A stretch of DNA of 9,625 nt from an uncultured Eubacteriales bacterium (GTDB lineage: Bacteria > Bacillota > Clostridia > Monoglobales > Monoglobaceae), in the NCBI GenBank assembly GCA_905198865.1, contig CAJKEB010000065.1, positions 1 to 9,625 on the forward strand, given 5' to 3'. The first letter of the stretch is position 1. Each line of letters opens with the position of its first letter. The notes below the pieces were generated by a model. That model was not told where the DNA came from. It worked only from the letters and a program-made list of their open reading frames with translations, and made no database searches. Shown here one piece after another: positions 1 through 6,797 of the stretch. The position numbers and the translations under genes are program-made.

Positions 1-13
1 GTCGGTCTCCGGC

Positions 14-30
14 TGCAAGCTTAGCTTGCA
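14..30. promoter_or_regulatory. 17-bp perfect dyad upstream of nrdR
   Basis: The arms TGCAAGCT and AGCTTGCA flank a single central T. The right arm overlaps the TTGCAA hexamer (26-31) that could be the -35 of a promoter toward nrdR, which would suit an operator. No T-run follows on the + strand, so it does not look like a + strand terminator. It could also be the tail of a structure whose context lies left of the window. No regulator is identified. Confidence 0.35.
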
Positions 31-53
31 ATAACTCCCCGATAAACTATAAT
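26..53 (+). promoter_or_regulatory. Candidate upstream promoter of nrdR (P1)
   Basis: TTGCAA (26-31), a 16-nt spacer and a perfect TATAAT (48-53). Transcription would begin near position 60 and give a leader of about 70 nt before nrdR. The -35 is only 4/6 to consensus and lies inside the dyad at 14-30, so this promoter may be weak or controlled. Confidence 0.4.
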
Positions 54-69
54 TTTACAGAAATAAAAG

Positions 70-98
70 TTGACGGCGGGGGGGTATTGTGTTAATAT
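70..98 (+). promoter_or_regulatory. Candidate proximal promoter of nrdR (P2), G7 tract in spacer
   Basis: TTGACG (70-75, 5/6 to consensus), a 17-nt spacer and TAATAT (93-98) preceded by TG at 90-91 (extended -10). The expected start near 105 leaves a leader of about 26 nt before the ATG at 131. The spacer contains seven consecutive G (78-84). A perfect TATAAT also occurs at 96-101 but is 20 nt from the -35. The 12-bp AT palindrome at 95-106 lies across this region. Confidence 0.5.
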
Positions 99-130
99 AA
101 TTATATAATATGTCGACAGGGGGAAGATTT

Positions 131-589
131 ATGCGCTGTATGTATTGCGGAAATACTGAGAGCAAGGTGGTGGACTCACGTTCGACCGACGACGGAACTG
201 CTATCAGACGCAGAAGAGAATGTTTAAGCTGCAAAAAGCGTTTTACGACTTACGAGAAGATAGAGAACGTACCGATAATTGTTGTAAAGAAGGACAAGTC
301 AAGACAGAGCTTTGACCGTGACAAGCTTGAGCGCGGAATATTGAACGCCTGCGCAAGCCGACCCGTTCCGCTCCAGACCATTGACGCTCTGATTGACGAA
401 ATCGAAAGCAGCCTGCATAACTCGCTGCAGCGTGAGGTTTCAAGTGAAGAAATAGGCGAGATGGTAATGGACAGGCTCCGCGAAATAGATGAAGTTGCAT
501 ATGTAAGGTTTGCCTCGGTGTACAAGCACTTTAAGGATATAGAAACATTTCAGGAAGAGCTTGCTAAATTATCCCGCAGCAAATCATAA
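131..589 (+). CDS. nrdR: Transcriptional repressor NrdR
   Basis: NrdR is the nucleotide-sensing repressor of ribonucleotide reductase genes; it binds NrdR boxes in their promoters. The 152-residue product has the family's usual length. An N-terminal zinc ribbon is visible (C3, C6, C31, C34; MRCMYCG and CLSCKKRF), with the conserved VVDSR at 13-17 and the basic IRRRREC segment. An ATP-cone domain follows from about residue 47 (VPIIVVKKDKSRQSFDRDKL) to about 140 (YVRFASVYKHFKDIETF). I chose the ATG at 131 over the in-frame ATG at 110: the family begins directly at MxCxxC, AGGGGGA (118-124) lies 6 nt upstream, and the ATG at 110 sits on the promoter region. No nrd target gene is in the window. 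The gene is separated from the next one by a promoter, so it is probably its own unit. Confidence 0.95.
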   Translation: MRCMYCGNTESKVVDSRSTDDGTAIRRRRECLSCKKRFTTYEKIENVPIIVVKKDKSRQSFDRDKLERGILNACASRPVPLQTIDALIDEIESSLHNSLQREVSSEEIGEMVMDRLREIDEVAYVRFASVYKHFKDIETFQEELAKLSRSKS

Positions 590-642
590 GATTAAGCTGT
601 AATTTAGGTTATAATAATTTAAAGTTTTTTCCTGAAAAACCC

Positions 643-671
643 TTGACAAATCGTATGCAGAGTGATATTAT
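643..671 (+). promoter_or_regulatory. Sigma-A promoter of the rimP-nusA-infB operon
   Basis: A perfect TTGACA (643-648), a 17-nt spacer and TATTAT (666-671). An overlapping TATAAT (669-674) would need a 20-nt spacer and is less likely. The start site is expected near G678, giving a leader of about 120 nt before rimP. This is the best-matching promoter upstream of the nine-gene operon. Confidence 0.75.
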
Positions 672-696
672 AATTTTGATGATGAATATTGGGCAT

Positions 697-722
697 AAGA
701 GTGAGGGAAACCTCACTCTTTT
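697..722 (+). terminator. Leader hairpin with weak U-tract: likely attenuator upstream of rimP-nusA
   Basis: A ten-pair stem (697-706 with 711-720) is closed by a GAAA tetraloop (707-710). It runs into TTTT and then C, A, TT, A, so the U-tract is short and interrupted. It starts about 20 nt after the predicted transcription start (678), so termination would release an RNA of about 45 nt. From memory of the B. subtilis literature, the nusA operon leader there carries a NusA-dependent terminator used for autoregulation; this hairpin has the right position and the weak U-tract expected of such a site. It could also end transcripts reading through from nrdR. The rest of the 590-798 gap shows no further gene. 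Confidence 0.6.
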
Positions 723-798
723 CATTAGTCCGTTGCAGTCTTAGCCGGCAGGAACACAACAGCGCCGTATTAAGATATGATTTTTTCAGAAGGAAGGG

Positions 799-1284
799 AT
801 GTTTTTGGCGTCAAATATGAATTTTTCAAGGATTGAAAGTGCGGTATACGATACTGCCGTACCCGTTGCAGAGGAGCTCGGCTTTTTCGTCTATGACGTT
901 GAGTATGTTAAGGAGGGCGGAGCGAGATTCTTGCGGATATTCTTAGATAAGCCGGAGGGCGGAATAAGTATTGATGAGTGCGAGCAGTTCTCAAGAGCTT
1001 TCAGTGAAGTTTTTGACAAGTCGGATCCAATTTCCGAGAACTATTATCTGGAGGTTTCGTCTCCTGGGATAGAACGCAAAATAAGACGCAGAGAGCATTT
1101 TGAATTAAACAAAGGTGAGACGGTTGACGTCGGTCTTTACAAGGCGATTGACGGCTTAAAGACTGTTGTCGGCGAGCTTGTCGGACTTGACGGGGACGAC
1201 AATGTTGTGCTTTTATCCGGCGGTGAGGAAGTTAAAATACCGCTCAAGCAGACTACTGTAATAAATGTACATTTTGAGTTTTGA
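799..1284 (+). CDS. rimP: Ribosome maturation factor RimP
   Basis: RimP binds the free 30S subunit and assists late maturation of its head. The 161-residue product matches the family length of about 150-160. The N-terminal alpha/beta domain includes residues 20-60 (VAEELGFFVYDVEYVKEGG, LRIFLDKPEGGISIDEC). The conserved YLEVSSPGIERKI lies at about 91-103, and an Sm-like beta domain forms the C-terminus. The start is ambiguous: the ATG at 799 is 4 nt from AAGGA (790-794), while the in-frame TTG at 805 is 6 nt from AAGGG. The ATG at 817 has no nearby ribosome-binding site. It is the first gene of the operon, directly upstream of nusA, as is usual. Confidence 0.95.
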   Translation: MFLASNMNFSRIESAVYDTAVPVAEELGFFVYDVEYVKEGGARFLRIFLDKPEGGISIDECEQFSRAFSEVFDKSDPISENYYLEVSSPGIERKIRRREHFELNKGETVDVGLYKAIDGLKTVVGELVGLDGDDNVVLLSGGEEVKIPLKQTTVINVHFEF

Positions 1285-1310
1285 TATACTGAAAGGAGTT
1301 TTTTAGAAAA

Positions 1311-2507
1311 ATGAGTGCAGAGTTGTTTAACTTATTGGATGAAATAGAAGAAGAGAAGGGCATAAGCAAGGACATAATTCTGGACGCGCTTGAAAGCGCT
1401 TTGATTTCAGCGTACAAAAAGAATTTTGGGGCGGTCCAGGATATAAATGTTAAGTTCGGCGATGACGGCGATATAAGAATTTTTGCCAGAAAAACAGTTG
1501 TAGATTTTGTTGAGGACAGAGAGAAGGAAATTTCTCTTGACGATGCCCGTGAGATAAAGGGCGATTATGAAATCGGCGACATAGTTGAAAAGGAGGTCAC
1601 TCCGTCGTCGTTCGGCAGAATTGCAGCACAGACGGCGCGTCAGGTGGTATTCCAGAGAATACGAGAAGCAGAGCGTGAAAAGATGGTGGACGAATACAGC
1701 GACCGTGAAAACAGCATTGCAGGTGCGATTGTCAGAAAAATCGAGCGCAGAAATGTTATGCTTGAGATTGACGGCGCTGAATCTGTACTTATGCCTAACG
1801 AGCAGGTTAAGCAGGATAACTACAAGGTTGGAGAGAGATACAAGGTATTTGTTGTAGAGGTTGCGGACAGTATTAAGGGTGTACATTTGGTCGTATCACG
1901 TTCGCATCCGGGACTTGTAAAGTGCCTGTTTGAGCTTGAAGTTCCCGAAATTTCTCAGGGTGTAATCGAATTCAAGGGAATTTCCCGTGAGGCAGGCTCC
2001 AGGTCAAAGATTGCAGTCGCTTCAACAATGGAGGCTGTCGACCCGGTAGGTACCTGTATCGGACCTAAGGGACTCAGGGTTCAGAATGTTATTAACGAGC
2101 TCAGAGGCGAAAAGATTGATATAATCAAGTACAGCGATGACCCTGCCGAGTACGTTTCAAACGCACTCAGTCCGGCTGACGTTGTTTCGATTGAGGTTTT
2201 TGAGGACGATAAGATGTGCAAGGTAGTGGTGCCTGAGAGCCAGCTGTCACTCGCAATCGGCAGAGAGGGTCAGAATGTAAGACTTGCTGCAAGACTGACC
2301 GGCTGGAAGATTGATTTGTCGTCTATTCCCGATGATGAAATAGACGGTATGGTTAAATCGAACCAAAATAAGAAAAACGCTGAAAAAGACACAGATGAAA
2401 ATAACATTTTTGCGGGAGTTGACGGTGAGAATCTGACCGAGGAGGATATGGAAGACGAAGTCAGAAAAATCCTCAGCGGCGAAATTTCCGCAAATAGTGA
2501 AGACTAA
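1311..2507 (+). CDS. nusA: Transcription termination/antitermination protein NusA
   Basis: NusA binds RNA polymerase near the RNA exit channel and modulates pausing, intrinsic termination and antitermination. The 398-residue product has the N-terminal polymerase-binding domain (about 1-130, with FGRIAAQTARQVVFQ at 101-115), an S1 domain (about 135-200) and two KH domains. KH1 carries the GxxG loop GPKG at 251-254; KH2 carries GREG at 317-320 followed by QNVRLAARLTGW. Residues 345-398 are an acidic tail. The C-terminal AR repeats of E. coli NusA are absent, as in most Firmicutes. AAAGGAG (1292-1298) lies 12 nt before the ATG, which is a slightly long spacing. The leader hairpin at 697-722 is a plausible site of feedback by NusA itself. 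Confidence 0.97.
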   Translation: MSAELFNLLDEIEEEKGISKDIILDALESALISAYKKNFGAVQDINVKFGDDGDIRIFARKTVVDFVEDREKEISLDDAREIKGDYEIGDIVEKEVTPSSFGRIAAQTARQVVFQRIREAEREKMVDEYSDRENSIAGAIVRKIERRNVMLEIDGAESVLMPNEQVKQDNYKVGERYKVFVVEVADSIKGVHLVVSRSHPGLVKCLFELEVPEISQGVIEFKGISREAGSRSKIAVASTMEAVDPVGTCIGPKGLRVQNVINELRGEKIDIIKYSDDPAEYVSNALSPADVVSIEVFEDDKMCKVVVPESQLSLAIGREGQNVRLAARLTGWKIDLSSIPDDEIDGMVKSNQNKKNAEKDTDENNIFAGVDGENLTEEDMEDEVRKILSGEISANSED

Positions 2508-2535
2508 AAAAGTCAGAGCCGAGAGGTGTGAAGAT

Positions 2536-2796
2536 ATGCCTATCAGAATGTGTATGGTTTGCAGACAAAGACGTGATAAAAGCGAGCTTGTCCGAGCGGT
2601 TTCAAGGGATAATGAAATTGTTGCCGACAGAACGGGAAAGCAGCAGTGCCGCGGATTTTATCTTTGTCCTGAATGTTTGGGCGAAATAAAGAAAAAACGT
2701 GTGTTTGAGAGAGTGTTAAAGCGCAGCGTAGACCCTGAGATGTACACAAGGTTCATAGAAGAGGTGAGCGTGAATGAGCTGCAAAGCAAACAGTAA
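2536..2796 (+). CDS. rnpM: YlxR-family RNA-binding protein RnpM
   Basis: This is the small basic YlxR/DUF448 protein encoded between nusA and the L7Ae-like gene in Firmicutes; the B. subtilis protein has been renamed RnpM, an RNase P modulator. The 86-residue product carries the family core RMCMVCRQRRDKSELVR (4-20), DRTGKQQCRGFYLC (31-44) and a basic helix KKKRVFERVLKR (52-63). Two CxxC pairs (C6/C9 and C44/C47) could bind a metal, as in other clostridial members; this is inferred. An in-frame GTG at 2497 inside nusA was rejected because AGAGGTG (2522-2528) is 7 nt from the ATG at 2536 and the family begins close to this point. Confidence 0.9.
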   Translation: MPIRMCMVCRQRRDKSELVRAVSRDNEIVADRTGKQQCRGFYLCPECLGEIKKKRVFERVLKRSVDPEMYTRFIEEVSVNELQSKQ

Positions 2797-3100
2797 AATA
2801 GCCGGGCTTATCGGACTTGCTATGAAAGCGGGAAAGCTTGCGGCAGGTGACGGAAGAGCTTCAGAGATGTCGCGTAAGCATAAGTCTTTTCTCATTCTCG
2901 TTTCAAGTGACGCGTCGGATAACACTAAAAAGAAATATATGAATATGAGCGAATATCATAAACTGCCGATAATTATGCTTGATATCGACAGATACGAATT
3001 CGGAAGAATAATCGGACGTGAATTTGCGGTAGTTGCGGCAGTATGTGACAAAGGATTTGCGGACGGAATAGTAAAATTAGCAGAAAGGGTTGATAAATAA
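2774..3100 (+). CDS. ylxQ: L7Ae/L30e-family ribosomal protein-like protein YlxQ
   Basis: YlxQ belongs to the L7Ae/L30e/S12e/Gadd45 fold, whose members bind kink-turn RNA; its precise cellular role is not settled. The 108-residue product shows the family features GLIGLAMKAGKLAAGDG (11-27), the strand FLILVSSDAS (39-48) followed by the basic NTKKK, and FGRIIGREFAVVAAV (76-90). The start overlaps rnpM by 23 bp, and GAGGTG (2761-2766) sits 7 nt before the ATG, so translation of the two is probably coupled. The stop codon directly abuts the infB start. Confidence 0.9.
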   Translation: MSCKANSKIAGLIGLAMKAGKLAAGDGRASEMSRKHKSFLILVSSDASDNTKKKYMNMSEYHKLPIIMLDIDRYEFGRIIGREFAVVAAVCDKGFADGIVKLAERVDK

Positions 3101-5362
3101 ATGGAAAAAATACGAGCATATGAGCTGTCAAAGTTATTCGGGTTCCCGAGTAAGAATATAGTAGGTGTTCTGCACGAATATGGCGTTTCAACAAAAAATC
3201 ATATGAGTGCGCTTTCGGAACAGGAGCTTGACGTAATTTTTGAATATTATACCCAAAAAAATCAGGCAAAGGATTTTTCGATATTCGATAAGAAGGAAGA
3301 AGAAACAGTTAAGGCGGATAAAGTAAACGATGAGCCGAAGGAGCAGGAGAACTATGAGCCTGTAACCGAGATTGAGGTGGGACGAAAGCTTCGCACCGTA
3401 GATACGAGAGTTAATAATGTTGACCTTGACCGTATTGACGATGAGAAAATTGAGGAGCTTATTCCTGACAATGTAAAGCAGGGAGACAAGAAGCAGAAAA
3501 TCGGCGGAAAGAAAAAACAGCAGCAGCAAAAGCAGAAGCCGCAGCACAGCGGCAAGAAGCGTAAGCCTGATCCGTCAAAGAAGCAGGCTGAAAAGAAAGA
3601 GAAGAAAGAAGAACCGCTGCATGTTCTTATTCCGAACGAAATCACTGTCGGAGAGCTTGCGTCACGCATGAAGAAGTCGCCGGCTGAGGTAATCAAGAAG
3701 CTCATGCTTTTGGGTATTATGGCAACCGTGAACGAGACGCTTGACTTTGATACCGCTTCTTTGATTGTCGAAGAAATGGGCGGAACATATGAAAAGGAAA
3801 TAATTTTGACAGAAGAGGAGAAACTGTTTGATGACTTCGAAGACACGCCTGAACAGCTTAAGCCGCGTTCGCCTGTCGTAGTTGTTATGGGTCACGTTGA
3901 CCATGGTAAGACCTCGCTTCTGGACGCCATCCGTCATACAAATGTGACGGAGGGCGAGTTCGGCGGTATAACTCAGCATATCGGCGCTCACCGCGTACGC
4001 GTCGGCGACAAGAAGATTACATTCCTTGATACTCCGGGTCATGAGGCGTTTACGGCGATGCGTGCGAGAGGTGCGCTTGTTACGGATATTGCAATTCTGG
4101 TTGTTGCGGCTGACGATGGTATCATGCCTCAGACCGTTGAGGCGATTAACCATGCCAAGGCGGCGAATGTATCAATAATCGTTGCAATAAACAAAATAGA
4201 TAAGGACGGCGCAAATCCCGACAAGGTTAAGCAGGAGCTTATGGAGTACGGTCTTGTTCCCGAAGAATGGGGCGGCGATACGATTTGCGTTGAGGTTTCG
4301 GCAAAGAAGAACCAGAATATCAAGGAGCTTCTTGAAATGGTTCTGCTTGTTGCAGAAATGAAGGAACTCAAGGCAAATCCCGACAGAAAAGCAAAAGGTA
4401 CTGTCATTGAATCACAGCTTGACAAGGGCCGTGGAAGCGTGGCAACAGTATTGGTGCAGAACGGTACTCTGCATGTCGGTGATATAGTTGTTGCAGGTGT
4501 AGCAGTCGGCAGAGTCCGTGCAATGAATAATGATAAGGGCAAGTCGGTCAAAAAGGCAGGTCCGTCAATTCCGGTTGAAATTCTTGGTCTTTCAGAGGTG
4601 CCTGAGGGCGGTGACGAGTTCTATGTTGTTGAGGATGAACGCCGCGCCCGTGCCGTTGTTGAAAACAGAAAGTTCAAGGAAAAGCAGGAGCGTCAGAAGT
4701 CGGCTACCGCAATTTCACTTGATAATTTGTTTGAACAGATTGAAGCCGGAAAGATGAAGGATTTGAATATTGTCGTTAAGGCGGACGTTCAGGGAAGTGT
4801 TGAGGCGGTTAAGCAGTCGCTTGAGCGTATTTCCAATGAAGAAGTCAGAGTTAACGTTATACACGGTGCAGTTGGTGCAATTAATGAGTCGGACGTAATG
4901 CTTGCAAGCGCGTCCAATGCGATTATTGTCGGCTTTAACGTTCGTCCCACGCATGGAGCAAGCGACGCAGCTGAAGCCGCTGATGTTGATTTGCGTATGT
5001 ACAGAGTTATCTATGACGCAATAGAGGACATCGAAAAGGCTATGAAGGGTATGCTTGAGCCTACATTCCGTGAGGAAATCACAGGTCATGTTGAAATCAG
5101 AACTACGTTTAAGGTTTCGGGAATAGGAACTATCGGCGGCGCATACGTAACAGACGGTAAGATCAGACGCGACAGCCTTGTTCGTGTTGTGCGCGACGGT
5201 ATTGTTATTCACGAGGGCGAGCTTGGTTCGCTCAAGAGGTTTAAGGACGATGTCAAGGAGGTTAACGCAGGATACGAGTGCGGACTTAGCATAAATAATT
5301 ACAATGACATCAAGGACGGCGATGTAATCGAAGCGTATATTATGGCGCAGGTTGAAGTATGA
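3101..5362 (+). CDS. infB: Translation initiation factor IF-2
   Basis: IF2 is the GTPase that delivers fMet-tRNA to the 30S subunit and promotes subunit joining. The 753-residue product has an N-terminal IF2N domain (about 1-52), a charged Lys/Gln/Glu-rich linker (about 60-172), a second IF2N domain (about 175-226) and the G domain. G motifs: GHVDHGKT at 264-271, GGITQHIG at 288-295, DTPGHE at 310-315, NKID at 364-367 and SAK at 400-402. The beta-barrel domain II, domain III (about 545-640) and the C-terminal fMet-tRNA-binding domain (to 753) are intact. AAAGGG (3084-3089) lies 11 nt upstream, within the end of ylxQ. The linker has a purine-rich coding stretch and is of Firmicute-like length, shorter than in E. 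coli. Confidence 0.98.
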   Translation: MEKIRAYELSKLFGFPSKNIVGVLHEYGVSTKNHMSALSEQELDVIFEYYTQKNQAKDFSIFDKKEEETVKADKVNDEPKEQENYEPVTEIEVGRKLRTVDTRVNNVDLDRIDDEKIEELIPDNVKQGDKKQKIGGKKKQQQQKQKPQHSGKKRKPDPSKKQAEKKEKKEEPLHVLIPNEITVGELASRMKKSPAEVIKKLMLLGIMATVNETLDFDTASLIVEEMGGTYEKEIILTEEEKLFDDFEDTPEQLKPRSPVVVVMGHVDHGKTSLLDAIRHTNVTEGEFGGITQHIGAHRVRVGDKKITFLDTPGHEAFTAMRARGALVTDIAILVVAADDGIMPQTVEAINHAKAANVSIIVAINKIDKDGANPDKVKQELMEYGLVPEEWGGDTICVEVSAKKNQNIKELLEMVLLVAEMKELKANPDRKAKGTVIESQLDKGRGSVATVLVQNGTLHVGDIVVAGVAVGRVRAMNNDKGKSVKKAGPSIPVEILGLSEVPEGGDEFYVVEDERRARAVVENRKFKEKQERQKSATAISLDNLFEQIEAGKMKDLNIVVKADVQGSVEAVKQSLERISNEEVRVNVIHGAVGAINESDVMLASASNAIIVGFNVRPTHGASDAAEAADVDLRMYRVIYDAIEDIEKAMKGMLEPTFREEITGHVEIRTTFKVSGIGTIGGAYVTDGKIRRDSLVRVVRDGIVIHEGELGSLKRFKDDVKEVNAGYECGLSINNYNDIKDGDVIEAYIMAQVEV

Positions 5363-5423
5363 TAAAGCCAAGCGGTTTTCGTTAAAGCCGTAAGAATCAA
5401 TGTCAAGCCTCGGCTGCTGAGCG

Positions 5424-5435
5424 GCCGAAAACGGC
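5424..5435 (+). other. Small hairpin in the infB-rbfA gap
   Basis: GCCG-AAAA-CGGC forms a short stem in the 104-bp gap between infB and rbfA. CGGC at 5411-5414 can compete for the same GCCG. No U-tract follows, so it is not a terminator. It may be an RNA processing or stability element, or have no function. No promoter is recognisable in this gap. Confidence 0.25.
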
Positions 5436-5466
5436 GGAGAGGAATATTCGGGAGGTTAGAGAAATA

Positions 5467-5805
5467 ATGGCGAATTACAGCAGAACTGACAGAGTTTCCG
5501 AAGAAGTTAAGCGAGAGCTTGCGGCAGTTATCCGTGAGCTTAAAGACCCAAGGCTTCCGAGTATGGTTTCGGTAGTAAATGTCAGGGTGACAAAGGATTT
5601 GAAATTTGCAAAAGCAAATATCAGTGTTATGGGTGACGAAAAGACAAAGAAAGACGCATTCAACGCTTTAAAGAGTGCGGGCGGATATATCAGAAAGGAA
5701 ATCAGCCGCAGATTAAATCTGCGAAACACTCCGGAGTTTACTTTCGTGGAAGATGACAGTATCGAATACGGTGCGCATATTGAGCAGCTTCTGAAAGATT
5801 TATAA
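5467..5805 (+). CDS. rbfA: 30S ribosome-binding factor RbfA
   Basis: RbfA binds the 30S subunit at 16S helix 1 and helps late maturation, especially in the cold. The 112-residue product is a single KH-like domain of normal length. Visible family features are RTDRVSEEVKREL (6-18), the conserved DPRL (27-30), VRVTKDLKFAKANISV (39-54), the helix-kink-helix AGG at 71-73 within SAGGYIRKEISRRLNLR, and PEFTFVEDDSIEYG (89-102). GGGAGG (5450-5455) lies 11 nt before the ATG. Its position between infB and the DHH phosphoesterase gene is the usual one. Confidence 0.96.
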   Translation: MANYSRTDRVSEEVKRELAAVIRELKDPRLPSMVSVVNVRVTKDLKFAKANISVMGDEKTKKDAFNALKSAGGYIRKEISRRLNLRNTPEFTFVEDDSIEYGAHIEQLLKDL

Positions 5806-5849
5806 TTTCATGTTTTGAGTTTAAGACACATTATGGGAGGCGATATTTT

Positions 5850-6797
5850 ATGTTTGAAAAGCTGATACCGGTTATCAAAAATGCGGACAACATAGCTATA
5901 TTTTCACATTCCAGTCCGGACGGCGACGCAATGGGCAGCTCATACGGACTTAAGCTTATTCTCGCCCAGATCGGTAAGAACGCCGAGGTGTTCTTACAGG
6001 AAAATCCTGATGTGCCGGCTGAGTCTCTCATGATAAAGGGCGGCAGCTCAGACCTTAAAATTGAGGACTGCGACTTGTTTATCGCTTTGGACAGCGGAGA
6101 TTCAGAGCGTCTCGGAAGATATGAGAAGGTGTTTTTGAGCCATGATAATACAATAGCGATAGACCATCATGAAACGCATGAAGAATATGCTAAACTTACA
6201 GTTGTCGAGGATATTTCCTCGACCTGTGAGCTTATTGTGCGTCTGGCAGAGGAGCTTGGAGCAGAGATAACCAAAGATATTGCAAACAACATGTATATCG
6301 GGCTTGTGACAGACACCGGAAACTTCAGGTATTCCTGCATAACCGGAGATACCTTAAGAGCAGCGGCAGACCTGATTGATACGGGACTTAACTTCAGTGA
6401 GATTTCTAAGATTTTGTTTGAAACCAAGTCAAAGGAATACTATTCTCTGCTTAAGATTGCCCTTGACAAGCTGAAATTTTACTGCGGCGGCAAGGCGGCG
6501 GTGCTGTTCTTGTCAAGTGAGGATTATAAATCCGCAGATATAAGTGAAGCCGAAGCTGTCGGTATTGTCAATATTCCGAACAGCATTGTCGGCGTTGAAG
6601 TCGGTGTATTTATCAGAAACCGTGGCGAAAATGAGTATAAGGTCAGTCTGCGTTCAAACAGATACGTCAACGTTGCTAATGTTGCGATGCAGCTTGGCGG
6701 AGGTGGTCACGAGCGTGCCAGCGGCTACAGTGCAAAGGGCAAAACCATTGATGAGGTAGTTTTGCAAGTGATTGAGGAATTGGAAAAAGTTATATGA
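5850..6797 (+). CDS. nrnA: DHH/DHHA1-family phosphoesterase (NrnA-like oligoribonuclease / pAp phosphatase)
   Basis: NrnA-type enzymes degrade RNA oligonucleotides of a few residues and dephosphorylate pAp, using two Mn ions. The 315-residue product has all the DHH motifs: HSSPDGDA with H20, D24 and D26; ALDSGD with D81; the DHH triad at 105-107 (DHHETHEEYA); and VTDTGNFRYS with D155. The C-terminal DHHA1 domain carries GGGGHERASG at 283-292, the substrate-binding motif. GGGAGG (5834-5839) precedes the ATG by 10 nt. The stop overlaps the truB start by 4 bp (ATGA). The position between rbfA and truB is standard in Firmicutes. Whether the main substrate is nanoRNA, pAp or a cyclic-dinucleotide product cannot be told from sequence. 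Confidence 0.93.
   Translation: MFEKLIPVIKNADNIAIFSHSSPDGDAMGSSYGLKLILAQIGKNAEVFLQENPDVPAESLMIKGGSSDLKIEDCDLFIALDSGDSERLGRYEKVFLSHDNTIAIDHHETHEEYAKLTVVEDISSTCELIVRLAEELGAEITKDIANNMYIGLVTDTGNFRYSCITGDTLRAAADLIDTGLNFSEISKILFETKSKEYYSLLKIALDKLKFYCGGKAAVLFLSSEDYKSADISEAEAVGIVNIPNSIVGVEVGVFIRNRGENEYKVSLRSNRYVNVANVAMQLGGGGHERASGYSAKGKTIDEVVLQVIEELEKVI

Noticed and set aside
88..116. AT-rich palindromic stretch before nrdR as a NrdR box (autoregulation)
   Set aside because: The symmetric ATATAATTATAT core lacks the ACA/TGT outer halves of NrdR boxes and is explained by the -10 sequences.
624..640. GTTTTT/AAAAAC inverted repeat after nrdR as its terminator
   Set aside because: The stem is nearly all A-T and is followed by CCTTGACA rather than a U-tract.
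2497..2535. Longer rnpM starting at GTG 2497, overlapping nusA
   Set aside because: The extra 13 residues do not belong to the family, and the Shine-Dalgarno AGAGGTG is correctly placed for the ATG at 2536.
3512..3518. A AAA AAC slippery heptamer in infB (programmed -1 frameshift)
   Set aside because: The codon boundaries read AAA|AAA|C, not X|XXY|YYZ, and there is no short alternative frame or stimulatory structure; it is simply part of the Lys-rich linker.
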